The notes: generated from the sequence alone by a model not told the origin. 64,000 nucleotides of DNA from Dastarcus helophoroides (GCA_028583605.1 CM053325.1:38677435-38741434), one strand, 5' to 3'. Shown: positions 24,317-35,727, numbered from the stretch's first letter. Translations and numbers: made by a program.

Positions 24317-25577
24317 GTAGGGTGCCTGGTGCATCATCAAAATGGCGTTGGCGCAAAAACCGTGTCGGTTTTGGATATGGCCGCATTTGGGCACAATACT
24401 TTCAGTACAAACTGTCCGTCTGTCGTGTGTCTGTGAACGATTGTTGGATTCTCGATTCTTTGCGATCATTTTGGGAAAGGAACAGGATTACTCAAGTCTA
24501 CTATCTTCCTAGAATTGGATATAAAATATATTCTTCTGATTCTGGACCCCATCAAGGAATTTCTAAAACTAGTCGACATTGCCATTGCATGTGGCTTCTT
24601 TAGGACCAAGGAAAAAACAGATTTAAGAGGAAAAAGCACAGCAATTCAGTATGTGAACCATACTAGAATTGAAATTCTTCCGGAGGGAAAATGACACAAA
24701 AAAAAAAGAAGAACTAATGCAAACAGTATAGAAGAGCACTAGAACTTAGTGTGTCAATGCTTATTAATTTTGTTTAACATTTCCGCGACCCAGTTTAGAA
24801 ATATTTAAATTTTTTGGTAATGAAAGTTGACAACATTCTGAAACATTTTTTTGAACTATGACTACATGATATCTAAATATTTTTTAAAACGCCACGACAT
24901 GACGGTTGAAAAAAATAGGTTATTTAATTTTACCTAAAATAGGGAAAAAATGAAAAATAGAAAACCATAATTAGACACATTTTTTTTAAATAAATTATAA
25001 ACGTAATTTAAATAAGAGTTCACCATGAAAAATTAGTATGTCAATCTTACCAAAGGCGAAACTCATCCGCAAATACAGTGGAATGCAAAAACCATAAACA
25101 TAAGTAACTTAATATGTCAACCACACCAAAGGGGAAACTCTGCTGTATTTTTCTGTCTCTGTGCAGTTTTGCCTTTGGTTAGGTTAACACACTGAGTGTT
25201 CTTCTTTATTGACTGCATATTCTTGTTTGCCACATTCACTTCGGAAGAGTTTCTCCTCATGTATGGTTAACATACTAAATTATCCTCCTTTGTCTTGATT
25301 TTGTTTTTTCCCCTTCTCTTGAAGAAGCCCCCTGCTAGCAAAATGTGGAACATTTTTAGTAGTTTCCTCTTCTTCAAACGATCTACCCTAGCCATATATA
25401 GAAAACTTACATAGCTTATGAGAGCATTTCTTCCCCGACGAGCATTTTACATCCCCTTCCTCCCCCCTAGAAAAATTTGTATCCACCTTTGCCTAAAGAT
25501 CAGGTATTTGAATATTCAAAATCGACATTGCTTTTGCGCTTAGACAGCGGCCTATTTACCTAGTAGACTCCTCTTAG
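24317..25577. other. ABCA intron with degenerate Penelope-like end
   Basis: No gene. Around 25020-25390, AACTTAATATGTCAACCACACC, GAGTTTCTCCTCATGTATGG and CTTGAAGAAGCCCCCTGC...TTTTTAGTAGTT are diverged matches to the palindromic Penelope-like sequence at 33253-33856. Here the GAAAC core of the hammerhead-like motif is lost. Confidence 0.45.
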
Positions 25578-25815
25578 GAAGTGATGAAGATAATGGGGTT
25601 GTCCAACTGGTTGCACTGGACAGCTTGGTTCGTGAAATCATTGATGTTTTTAATGATATCTTGCAGTATAATTATTATACTCTTCAAACTTAGATGGTCT
25701 GGCAAGATAGCCCTTTTTGAGTACACGAATGGTACTGTTTTGTTTTTATTCTTCACATTGTATTCGTGTTCGATTGTAACGTTTGCATTTGCCCTCAGTG
25801 TTTTCTTTTCTAAAG
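25578..25815 (+). CDS. ABCA transporter exon (helices 3 and 4)
   Basis: Acceptor CTCTTAG, donor AAAG/GTACGA. It opens with EVMKIMGLSNWLHWTAWFVK, the most diagnostic ABCA membrane signature (human ABCA3 has MRMMGLSSWLHWSAWF). Two hydrophobic helices follow, ending in the conserved FALSVFFSK. It is in phase with both neighbouring exons. Confidence 0.95.
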
Positions 25816-26530
25816 GTACGAACTTTGATATAAAAAATGCTGAATTTCTTCCTAAGGTGCCTGATTTTTTATTTGGATATTATATCGGGAGTGAATTCGT
25901 AAAATATGCTTGTTGGGTTAAAAAGGCTCGTCCAAGAGGCTCATGAGAGAGAATTAGGGACTCTCAAAAATATGAAAGTGATATAAAATTTGAAATCATA
26001 TAAATTGTGTGCACTTGTTCCGCACTCATATAAATTAAAGTAATAAACTGTATTTTTTGTGTGTTTTTATTGAATTTAATGTTATATTATTGTTTTACAC
26101 ATTTTTCACTTTTTCTATTTATTATTTGTAGCCACGTAACTAATTTTTTGTTACACTGTTGGCTTTTTTTGTTCACGATATGATGGAACGTTATCAAAAA
26201 AAATCACAATTTTCTTCTTTAAATTTGGTTAAGAAAATATTGATTCTGGATTAAAGACGAGTTGTCTAAAATTATGGCAGCTTTAGGCCTCTCTTTTTGT
26301 GCTAAAGAAATGGGCCTTAAAAGAAAAAGAATGAGATAAAAAAGACGGTGTAATCAAGAAAGAGAGGAAGTTTCAAATTTTAATTAGGATAATAGAAGGA
26401 AAGAGAAAAAAAAAGAGAAAAAAAGGTAAAGCGGAGAAAAATATTATTCATTTGTAGTCGAGAAGATCTAGAGACAAAGAGAAAACAAAGTTTTAACACA
26501 TTTATACAGGGTCTCACAGTCTGCTACCAG
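25816..26530. other. ABCA intron, no feature
   Basis: AT-rich sequence with a purine-rich block (26380-26490). I see no gene or clear element end. Confidence 0.4.
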
Positions 26531-27332
26531 TGGACGTGGGATAACATGGGTAACTTTGTTATTAGTGGAGATAGAAAGTCGGTTAAGGGGGCAAAGTAGT
26601 AAGCAATTTTATGCCTATCAAAATGTCGCTAAGAAATCGATTGAATACCGTCTTATTCAGGTTTTATTAGTAAAAACCAAAAAACGTCATTTTCTGAAAT
26701 CTACTGTAACTTCTTTATTTATCGTCCGACTGAAAAAAACTGTTGCTAATTTTACTTTGCTTTTAAGTAGTTAATTATGTTTTCTATTTAAAAACTTCTG
26801 AGAAAATTATTGCAATTTTGTTTTTTTCATTGGTGCCATATTGAATTTTCTTATTTTCGAATTCAGCATAATTTTCTGAGAAATTTGATATGACGGTCAT
26901 TCATATGTCAAAAGTCACAACATCGTCACAAAAACCAATGTAATTAGTAGGAAATAAAAAAATAATTTTGATAATAAAAAAAGCAGTAATGTAATACATG
27001 ATATTGTGACAATATGACAATGTAAAATTTAAACATAATTTTCTCAGAAGTTATTTAACATAAAAAACAATTAGCTACACCACTGGAAAGCTTTTTGGAA
27101 GCCAAAAAAAATAATCTTAGTTTTTGTCAATCGGACTACAAATATAGAAGTTACAGTAGCGATTATAAAAAATGACGTTTTTCACTATTTTCTTAATATA
27201 ATCTAAATAAGCCGGTGTTCAATTATTTTTTTAATGGCATGTTAATGGGCATAAAATTCAGCACTAATCTGTCTACTTAACCGACTTTCTAACTTAACTA
27301 ATAACGTACTTATGTTATCCCACGTCCACTGG
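26531..27332. mobile_element. Fold-back element CCAGTGGACGTGGGATAACA
   Basis: The left end CCAGTGGACGTGGGATAACA is mirrored at 27313-27332, and pairing continues for over 300 bp inwards (AGAAAGTCGGTTAAG; AAAAACGTCATTTT with its inverse near 27175; the CTTCTGAGAAAATTAT blocks). Non-coding; no certain target duplication. Confidence 0.7.
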
Positions 27333-27595
27333 GACGCACAAAAAAAAAGAAATATAGTGCCGGAGGATGGTAGGGGAGGGAGTCAAAGTAAAAGAGGAAG
27401 ATTAAAAGTTTTCAGAAAATAAGCTCAAAAGTTTTCTTGTTCCGGAGAAAATCCAAACTTCCAAAAACCTCTTGCCTTTTTAAAATGCGAGCTAAATTGA
27501 TTACGCAGACCTGATTCCTTTAGATAAAAGTTCAGGCGGCAGAAGGAAGAAACTTTAGTCAAACTTTCAAGTAACACCTGATTGTCACTTTGCAG

Positions 27596-27775
27596 CTAAT
27601 ATTGCCGTAATGGTAGGAACTTTCGTATGGTTCGCTGCGTACGCTCCATTTGTAGTAATACTAATAGACTATTCGTCAATGTTACTGCGGAAGAAGTTGG
27701 CAGCCTGCCTCGCCATGAATTCCGCCATGTCCCTTGGGATAAAACTGATGTTAAAATACGAAAGCCAGTACAACG
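27596..27775 (+). CDS. ABCA transporter exon (helix 5)
   Basis: Acceptor CTTTGCAG, donor ACG/GTAAAT. Encodes ANIAVMVGTFVWFAAYAPF and LACLAMNSAMSLGIKLM, matching the ABCA segment that follows the FFSKA motif. Both splice phases fit the neighbours. Confidence 0.9.
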
Positions 27776-27881
27776 GTAAATTTGAAACAATTGCGTTAGT
27801 CTCTTTTGTGCTGTAGAAAAACAAATTAAATAGAATTAGTTTAGTACAAACACCAAACACTGATATAAGTTACTCTTGTAG

Positions 27882-28543
27882 GTTACCAATGGGGCAACTT
27901 ATTTAAGCCAATTGCCGAAGACAAAGACAATATTTCTCCGGGACACATAATGATAATGCTTATTTTAGATACTTTACTTTACTTATTGATTGCTCTTTAC
28001 GTAGAACAGGTGCTTCCTGGAGAATATGGCGTACCAAAACCTTGGTATTTTCTCTGCCAGGGAAAATTCTGGTGCAGGCGGAGACTAGAAGCGGATCTTG
28101 ATATGGCCGAAGGCAAATCGGCGCTCTCTTTGGACATGTTCGAGAAAGAGCCGAGAAATTTAAAGATTGGAATACAAATCATCCGCTTGAATAAGGTCTT
28201 CGACCAAAACGTTGTCGTTAAGGATTTGACGCTAAACATGTACGAAAATCAAGTTACGGTTCTGTTGGGCCATAATGGTGCCGGTAAAACCACCACCATA
28301 TGCATGCTAGCGGGGATAGTTCCTCCCACGAGTGGAACGGCTTACGTCAACAATTACGATATTCGGACGGAGATCAATGAGATCAGGTCTAGTTTGGGGT
28401 TTTGTCCGCAGCACAACATCCTTTTTGACAACTTGACCGTTTGCGAACATTTGTACTTTTGCAGCAGATTTAAGGGGGTGGGGGAGAAAGAAGTTGAAGC
28501 GGAAGTTGGAAGATTTATTGAACTTCTACAATTAAAGCCAAAG
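27882..28543 (+). CDS. ABCA transporter exon (helix 6 and first half of NBD1)
   Basis: Acceptor CTTGTAG, donor AAG/GTAAGT, phase 0 at the end. It begins GYQWGNLFKPI, passes the sixth helix (HIMIMLILDTLLYLLIALY) and the conserved PGEYGVPKPWYF, then a linker. The first nucleotide-binding domain follows: beta-strand KVFDQNVVVKDL, Walker A GHNGAGKTT at 28268-28291, and Q-loop LGFCPQHNILFDNLTV. These residues bind ATP and couple hydrolysis to lipid movement across the membrane. All motifs are intact. Confidence 0.97.
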
Positions 28544-28618
28544 GTAAGTTATAATGCTTTATTTTTTTTTCAGTTTTCTCTCATTTGTTATTATGAATTC
28601 GTTGTAATGAGCTTTTAA

Positions 28619-28905
28619 GCCGCTTTAAATATATAAATCCTCTCGCCCCCCCACCCCCTCTCTCTCTTTCTTTCTCTTTTTCTTTCTCTCCTCCCTCCCT
28701 TTCTCTTTTTTGTCACACTTCCCTCAAAATTTTCCCTACTATTTCTGTCTCTTCTTCTCTCGCTGCTCCTCTTCTTCTGTGCTTCCTACGTCTTCTTCTA
28801 AATCTCCAGATTGCATCCATTGATTAAAAAAACCTAAAAATTCTGGAATTTTGGAGAAGAACAATCGTCTGTCTTTTCCACAATTTAAGCATCGAATAAT
28901 TTTAG
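28619..28905 (+). other. ABCA intron with long polypyrimidine tract
   Basis: Positions 28640-28810 are almost entirely C/T (CTCTCTTTCTTTCTCTTTTT type). This is a low-complexity stretch within the 362-bp intron. The used acceptor is TTTTAG at 28900-28905, about 100 bp downstream. Confidence 0.6.
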
Positions 28906-29447
28906 ATGCATTCCCTTTCGCGCACCCTTTCCGGAGGCATGAAGCGAAAGTTAAGCGTGGCCATGGCGCTCTGCGGCAAGTCGAAAATTGTCATGTTGGA
29001 CGAACCGACGGCCGGTATAGACGCGCCATCGAGGAGGGCTCTATGGAAATTGATCCAAAACGAGAAGCAAGGTCGTACGATTTTACTCACCACGCATTAC
29101 ATGGATGAAGCGGATTTTTTGGGCGACAGAATCGCGATCATGGTGACCGGCGAGCTCCAATGTTCCGGATCCAGTTTCTTCCTGAAGAAAAAATATGGCG
29201 CAGGTTACCGTATTGTCATGGAAAAATCGGAATATTGCGATCCCAACGAAATAACGCAACTTTTGAAGAAGTACATACCAGAGATTGAGATCAAAACTAA
29301 CGTCGGATCTGAATTGAGTTATTTGTTAGAAGAACGTTACTCCCCGATATTTCAAAACCTTCTGGACGATGTCGAAACCAAAGGCCGTCAACTGGGAATC
29401 AAACATTACGGAATATCCTTGACAACTTTAGAAGAAGTGTTTATGAA
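28906..29447 (+). CDS. ABCA transporter exon (second half of NBD1 and regulatory segment)
   Basis: Contains the ABC signature [10 protein letters not shown] (from 28927), Walker [13 protein letters not shown] and the H-loop [16 protein letters not shown]. The ABCA-specific segment [20 protein letters not shown] follows, then the alpha/beta cap ending [11 protein letters not shown]. All catalytic residues are present. The donor at 29448 splits the Lys codon (ATGAA/GTAGGG). Missing it gives an immediate stop, which confirms the splice. Confidence 0.97.
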
Positions 29448-29503
29448 GTAGGGATCACATATTTTTTTCTTCTTTTAATTTATATATTTACATTGTCTTG
29501 CAG

Positions 29504-29586
29504 AGTTGGTAAGGCTCATGGTCAAAAAAATGTCTTAGATTTTGACACTTTCAAAGATATTTCTTCCTCGAAGACAGGCATTAAAC
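29504..29586 (+). CDS. ABCA transporter exon (linker after NBD1)
   Basis: Acceptor GTCTTGCAG. It starts by completing Lys and reads VGKAHGQKNVLDFDTFKDI, the usual EEVFxxVG continuation, and ends one base into a codon before GTAAAG. It is a low-complexity linker to the second half-transporter. Confidence 0.8.
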
Positions 29587-29636
29587 GTAAAGATTAATTT
29601 TTTCTAACTTAAAATATTTTTGTACTTTCTTTGTAG

Positions 29637-30022
29637 AAGAAGAATTGGTGCGCTTGAAAGGATTCTCTTTAATTTACAACCAAATACTCGCTATATTCAT
29701 CAAAAAAGTCCTTATAACTTGGAGATCGATAATTTTAACAGCACTGGCTTTCTTTTTTCCCATTTTACTTCTCAGTCTGGGCCTTCGACTAGAACAACTA
29801 ATAGCGAAACAAAGGGCTGAGCGGGCTTTCGAATCATCCCCATCTTCAACTTTAAAACTGACTACGTATAAGAACCAACATCCTATTGTCCTATTAGAAA
29901 TTCGCAATGAAACAAAACAAAACAAATCCAGAGGGGAAATTTTTAATTATTACAATAAGACGATCACTTCAGAAGCAGGCACTCAATTGGTTGAAAACAT
30001 AGAACAATTTTTACAGAATGAG
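29637..30022 (+). CDS. ABCA transporter exon (start of second half)
   Basis: Acceptor TTTGTAG. Encodes EELVRLKGFSLIYNQILAIF IKK, then VLITWRSIILTALAFFFPILLLSLGLRL, the first helix of the second transmembrane domain, and the start of the second extracellular loop. The chosen donor is AATGAG/GTACTG at 30023; read-through stops at 30046. No later ABCA exon is visible in the remaining 34 kb, so either the next intron exceeds 34 kb or the gene is broken here. Confidence 0.85.
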
Positions 30023-30189
30023 GTACTGGAATATGAAGGCGTATAACGGACATCATTTTTCTATTTTGATGTAAAATCTTAAAACTATTAAAATTTTCAA
30101 TTTAGGGTATATGGTACTAATTAGTACTATGATGATCGGCGTGTTGAGTGTATGACATTATTTAAATTCAAAATTTACCTCGTTTTTAA

Positions 30190-30350
30190 AAATTTTCGAA
30201 GGATAATTTATCTTTAATTTTCGGACCCAATTTGTCTACGTTGTTTTTAAAATTATTTTATTCCAATAAATTGTAACCCCAGTTCGTATAGTTGAGAGGA
30301 AAGTGTTATCAAATTCAAACAACAATTGACCTCAATATTTTGTTATATAT
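30190..30350. repeat. Long dispersed repeat, copy 2 (inverted), part 1
   Basis: Inverse of 7850-8010: TTTTCGGACCCAATTTGTC, TTGTAACCCCAG and TTGACCTCAATATT are present in order. It is cut at 30350 by the insertion of the 3.9-kb TIR element. Confidence 0.8.
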
Positions 30351-30756
30351 GTTACGGCTAAAATGAATACTTGGTTAGTTTTAAAAATAACCAGTTTGTT
30401 TTCAAATTAACTAACTAAGCTGCTATTTTAAAGGAATCAGCAGTTTCCAGCAAAATAGCAGATAATCAGTTGATAGTTTAGAAACTAGCTGGTCAATATG
30501 CAAACTATTTACTTATTATGGTTAAAATGGGGATTTTGAGTAAGTTTAATCTAATAGCGGCTAGTTTTAATACTAACTGAAAATTTGCAAAATTTATTTC
30601 AGTCTTTATTAATACGAGTACTTTGGTGTTTTAAATAGACCGATTCACGAGCTAATTTCATTTCATTATAAATGTAAGACAACTCCTTATACTAAATCTT
30701 CTTATCATAAAAACAACAAATAAGTAATTATATTTTTTGCTTTGGAGGCATTTACT

Positions 30757-31723
30757 CAGTGGCGGCTGGTCACTTTTTGACAGGGGGTGCGCATATGCAA
30801 AAATATTAGTAGTTAAGAGTTTAGGTGGCTCCAGTGCCATAACAAGGTATTAAATTTAAGAGAAACAATGGTGATACAAAAGGTGTGATATTTAATAGTA
30901 TTTTTACGAAATAAATTTAATTAACATCTTATAACCTCCAAAATATTTTTGGGTTAGCAACTACTCTGTACGGTTGCGCGTCGTTACGGCTCTAAGTGAC
31001 TTAAATAAAATTGTTTGCTTTCATATTACTTTTTCATGAAAGCTCCATTTGAAAATAAAATGTATTTTATTACAAAGTTCTAATTAAACTCTACAAAAAC
31101 ACAAAAAACATATTTTTTTTAAACAAAATCCTCTTTACGATCATTACTTTCTCATTAAAAATTGTTTAAATCCAAATTTACAAATTAATAATTAGACCCT
31201 AGAATGGGTACTGCTATCTCTTTGTGAATAGCGGTACTATTGGCAGTTAGGCCTGTAAGCTGCACAATGGGCAATCGCAATCAGATCAGCCGGCACCTAC
31301 GCATTTAGCATCATAAACCTCAAATACACACTCCTAACTCTAACTGGTACTCACTATTTGGCAACATGGCATAAGCGGAGCAGCGTACCCCGGACTAGCT
31401 TTAACGTGGTATTCTGTAGTTTATTTCTATTTCTCCGTATCCCGTGAAGGCCGTTGATAGGCATCGCACGGCAACCACGCTAGGTGCATAATTCTGCGCG
31501 CACCAACTTATTTAAATTTCTTTATAATATATAATATAATGGAATCAAAGGTTTGCGCACTTTATTCCAAGTCACTAATAAGTATTATTAGTGAACTAGT
31601 ATATCGTTATTTTGGGTTTAAAAATGTAATAAATCCAATTCTTTTACATTAAACAGAAAAGAATAGATCGCTCATTTCACGACGAGCGCGCGCTCTTGTA
31701 CTCTTTAAGACCAGCCGCCTTTG
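30757..31723. mobile_element. hAT-type MITE with perfect 8-bp duplication
   Basis: Starts CAGTGGCGGCTGGTC and ends GACCAGCCGCCTTTG. It is flanked on both sides by CATTTACT (30749-30756, 31724-31731). An 8-bp duplication plus a CAGTGGCG-like terminus indicate the hAT superfamily. It has no transposase. Confidence 0.85.
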
Positions 31724-31731
31724 CATTTACT

Positions 31732-33252
31732 GTTTGTTGTATTTTAATGTCGAATCGAATTGTCGAGTTTCCAAAATAAAGCAAGGGGTACACTAACAGA
31801 TAACTCTTCTCCACTTAAAAAATGCCGCACGATTATCGTCGTCCAAGACATTGGAAACTTTTAAAAATTGTAAATTTAGTTGCGACAGCCATGTAGCTTG
31901 AACTGTCAAAAACCAAAAATATTTGCAACCTAGATGGGACACAGGACAAATAATTAAAAAATCGAAAATATTTCATCCAAATTAGGACAGCTAATAGCCC
32001 TATCTAGAGCTGACGTATTTAAATTTCTTGTTATACGTCGAAGTGTACTTTTCATATCTTTTACAGTTTCAATTGAGAGCAATTTTTTAATATAAACGAA
32101 ATAATTCTTAACTAGCTTACCCATAACCTCACTTCTGCTATTTGAGATTCTATATAATTTCCAATTATTGCTTATCCGTTAAGTTAGTTTATGAACTAAC
32201 CATTAAACTTGCTATTTTGGGCAAATAAAACGATTGCACTAACCGTATGCGTATTGGATTTGCCTCTGGACTACAGAACCAGGCAAGAAACAAGCGTTCC
32301 AATTGGTGGGTGTTGACGTCATGATTGACTGTTTAATTTACGCCCATTTCTTACATATTCTCGACCGTACCTAATTCCTAGTTGAATGTAAAAGCTGCAG
32401 TTTTAATAACTGCGTTGTGTAGTAGTTACCTTATTGGAAGAAATTGTAGCTTCAATATCACTTTATAAAATAGTGGCATTTAATTTTTATACTTTTCATA
32501 TGATGCGTCTAAACTTCTGGTATGGTTTTTTAATATCGCTTTTTTTCCTTAGGTGTGACAAAGGGTAAATGAAAACTGTTTTTTATTCGGCAGAAAAATA
32601 AATAAAATAATGTATTCATTTTATAAAAAAATTTAAATCAATACAGCTTTTTAATTTTTTGAATTTGTAAAAAATAAAGCTTAAAAATAAAGCTAGAAAA
32701 CTAACTCAGTAAATAAACTGTAAACATCAGAAGGTGTCGCCTACAAGAATTAGCGTGATGGTAACGCAAACCTTTAGATTTTTTCTATCAAAAGTCGCCC
32801 AACGCACCCTAAAAAAGTTTGCACTTCAATAATAATTAAAATTAAATGGTATGAGGATTGTAAAGACCATTTTTAATAAGCCAATTCGTGTTAGTAATTT
32901 CACTATATTCTTGCAACCACAACTTTGCATCATTTTCCAAATTTATGCCAAGACGAATTTGAAAAGATTGTTCAGAAATTGCAATTTCTTTCAACTTAAA
33001 ATTGGTTGAAAATCACATATTATTTTTTTATTGTATAATATAAATACATACAATCCACTGTTAGGTATATTAATTTGTAAATCACACACTTCCTTGCAAT
33101 TGTGCATTAATAGGCGTTAGTTTTTTGAATAAGGCACATTTAACAAACGAAAAGTTTACTAAGTCCTATTTAAAATGTGTTTCAATAGTAGCTATTTAAA
33201 CAAATAATCCGAAAGTTGAGCCCGGCATGCAAATAATTACGGTCTAAACAAC
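31732..33252. other. Interior of the 3.9-kb element, no gene
   Basis: AT-rich sequence without a convincing open frame. I see nothing assignable. Confidence 0.4.
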
Positions 33253-33856
33253 TACAACACATCAATAACAAAACTTCCATGGCCAGAGTCACTACAGGAT
33301 ATACTTCTTCCGGGATTGGACCGTGTCAAAGAACTACTAAAAGTGCTCGATGTTTCGCCCACAATCGTAGGGGGCTTCTTCAGGAACAAAGAAAAGAAAA
33401 AAAAATGAAAAGAGAAATATGAGGGAATATGCAAAACACGAAAGAATGAAAAGGCCAATTTCAAAACATCAGATCACGGTAACTCAGTATGTTCACCATA
33501 CCAGAGGCGAAACTCTTCTGAATTGAAAATTGGTACAAAGAAGAGTTTCGCCTCTGGTATAGTGGACATCATACTGAGTTACCGTGCTCTTCTGTCTAAA
33601 CTTTCTTATCCTTTGTACCAATTTTCAATTCAGAAGAGTTTCGCCTCTGGTATGGTGGACATACTGAGTTACCGTGTTCTGATGTTTTGAAATTGGCCTT
33701 TTCATTCTTTCGTTTTTTGCATATTCCCTCATTCCTCTTTTCATTTTTTTTTCTTTTCTTTGTTCCTGAAGAAGCCCCCTACGATGGTGGGCGAAACGTC
33801 GAACACTTTTAGTAGTTCTTTGACACGGTCCAATCCCGGAAGAAGTTATCCAGTAC
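33253..33856. repeat. Palindrome of Penelope-like ends with hammerhead-like cores
   Basis: Two arms of about 260 bp are inverted copies around 33545. Each contains AGAGGCGAAACTCTTCTGAA, the ATTTTGAAATTGGCC region, and CTGAAGAAGCCCCCTACGAT followed by GGTGGGCGAAAC. CTGAAGA, then a GCCC...GGGC stem, then GAAAC is the conserved core order of a hammerhead ribozyme, as reported for Penelope-like retroelements. The plus-strand core is 33766-33801 and the minus-strand core 33383-33349. No reverse transcriptase is present. Confidence 0.55.
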
Positions 33857-34097
33857 GTATATAAATAGTAATGTGTCCCAACTGTCAATAAAATTTTACT
33901 GCGAACGCGCTTGCGTGTATACGAAATTGTCAAACACACGATCCCGATGTCAGAATCGACCAATTAGAACGCTTGTATCTTGCCCAGTTCTGTAGTTCAG
34001 AGGCAAATCTAATAGGGTCGCTAACCGTATTGGCTAATAGCACGAACTGTTAGTATACAAAGTTAACAAAATACTTGGTTAACGAGAAAACAATCAC

Positions 34098-34098
<1 letters not shown>

Positions 34099-34147
<49 letters not shown>
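34099..34147. repeat. (AT)n microsatellite
   Basis: About 24 uninterrupted AT dinucleotides near the right end of the 3.9-kb element. Confidence 0.95.
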
Positions 34148-34151
<4 letters not shown>

Positions 34152-34286
34152 AAAGCAAAAAATTAGTTTTGGATACTAAGCAGCTAGTTTCTAAACTCCC
34201 AATTTAGCATTTGCTATTTTGTTGGAAATGTTTGCAAACTAGCTGGTTGGTTTTAAAACTAACCAAGTATTTATTTTAGCCGTAAC

Positions 34287-34480
34287 ATATATATTATATA
34301 ATAAGTCAACAAATAAATCAATAAAATTTGAAGTCAGTGGTTTTCAAGTGTTCTGAAATATAATACAACAAAATAAAAGTGAACCTGTTTGTTTCAACTT
34401 GTTTAAATTTGCTAGACACAAGTCTGAGAGAAATATTTCTTAAGAAAATTAAGAGAATTTATTAAGAAAAGATAATCTCC
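34287..34480. repeat. Long dispersed repeat, copy 2 (inverted), part 2
   Basis: Inverse of about 7675-7840 (GTGAACCTGTTTGTTTCAAC, GAGAAATATTTCTT, GAGAATTTATTAAG). The last six bases, ATCTCC (34475-34480), are the left target duplication of the Polinton-like element. Confidence 0.85.
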
Positions 34481-35637
34481 AGTAGTGTACCTATGATGGA
34501 GGGAAATTCAAATTTTGAGGCATGCGCAGTAGCTCCAGGTAATATGACACTTCCGAGGTCATAGAACTGTTAGGCAATAGGATACTTTCAAGGTTAACTC
34601 AAATGAGTAATATAAGAGTCCCAGAATAAGGAGTCATAGAACTTTAAGGTAATATGATACTTTCAAGGTTAAATTGAATGAGTAATAACACAAGTCAAAT
34701 AACATTCTTAGAATAAGGAGTCACAGCACTTTAAGGCAATACAATACTTTCAATGTCCAAAGTCCAAGTCAAAGAACTTCAATGAAGTCATAAAACTTTA
34801 CGGCAATAGGATACTTTCAAGGTTAGCGGAAATGAACTGATATAGTACAAAGAACCTAAATATAGTTATTTATAGACGTGATTCATCCGAAGGTAAAAGT
34901 TATTTTTAAACATGACACATATAGGGATACTTTCAAGGTTAGTTCAACTGAACTGAAATAGTTATTTTTAAATATAGCTTAAATTACATTATCGTCAATG
35001 GCAAAGATGACTCATTTTCACCGGAGATCAAACAGCTAGTTATAAACATGACTCCATATTTACCGAAGCTAATAAACTTAGAGTTATTTATAGACGTGAC
35101 TCAAAGTTATTTTTAAACACAAGCTCTACTCGAGTTGGATATAAATATTTTCGCTCACTGAACACACTGTACAACATAGCTGGGAATTTTAAGGCGAGCA
35201 GGCAGTTAATCCGATGCAGATATGCAATATAAAACTTGGCGAGCGCGGAGATGTAACATGACACCTATTATTAAAATGCTTTTTTCTCGGATTACCGTCG
35301 GCCTGACCCTTCTTGTTTGCCTAAATACGTAACTTGAATTGAAGTGTACATAGGGCGAATAAAAATTTGCCTGTCATTTCATGATTGCGATTATTTGCTA
35401 TAAACAAGGAAACGACCGTAACATATCCGATGAACAAGCGCCACACATACGAGGTGACATCCAACAAGTCGATACACGAACGAAAAGTTTCCTGTCGTTT
35501 CCTGTTTGAAATTCTCGGAATTCGATTTAATCACGGATTGAAGTAAATCTAGGTTGATGAAAATTTCCCTGTCAGTTCTTGCTTACGTTTTCTAGAAATT
35601 AAGATTAATCACGTGACCCCTGTGACCTATAAATACC
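34481..35637. repeat. Left terminal inverted repeat
   Basis: About 1.15 kb, inverse of about 59925-61270, with most stretches matching at around 90% by eye. The outer part carries at least five copies of a unit containing GGCAATAGGATACTTTCAAG (about 34573, 34646, 34730, 34801, 34920). The middle part repeats GTTATTTATAGACGTGACTC and GTTATTTTTAAACATGAC. The inner edge, AATCACGTGACCCCTGTGAC, leads straight into a TATA box. Confidence 0.85.
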
Positions 35638-35667
35638 TCAACCAAGCGAAAAAACAGTTCAGTTTAA
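35628..35667 (+). promoter_or_regulatory. Core promoter at inner edge of left TIR
   Basis: TATAAATA at 35628-35635 lies 33 bp upstream of the A of an arthropod-type initiator TCAGTTT (35659-35665). It is preceded by CACGTGAC and TGTGACC. The right TIR has the same CACGTGACC/TGTGACC pair with a weaker TACAAATA. The promoter would drive the PolB side of the element. Confidence 0.65.
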
Positions 35668-35727
35668 CGACTACCGTCAAAGAGAACTTGCATATTATAA
35701 GTTTATTATCAGCGGCAGATTTAAACA

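Larger units (their letters stand above)
30351..34286. mobile_element. 3.9-kb TIR element GTTACGGCTAAAAT
   Basis: Begins GTTACGGCTAAAATGAATAC and ends with the inverse (ATTTTAGCCGTAAC), with about 180 bp of inverted similarity. Flanks are AT-rich, TTATATAT on the left and ATATATAT on the right, so a 6-8 bp duplication is likely but its length is ambiguous. The uninterrupted sequence is at about 7845 in copy 1 of the host repeat. It carries no recognisable transposase and contains a hAT MITE and a Penelope-like palindrome. The superfamily is unassigned. Confidence 0.75.

Noticed and set aside
24322..24603. ORF overlapping the end of an ABCA exon
   Set aside because: Different frame from the conserved exon, runs through its donor into the intron, and shows no domain.
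34560..34940. Regularly spaced repeats in the TIR as a CRISPR array
   Set aside because: Repeats diverge, spacing varies, spacers are themselves similar, and the setting is eukaryotic. They are TIR tandem repeats.
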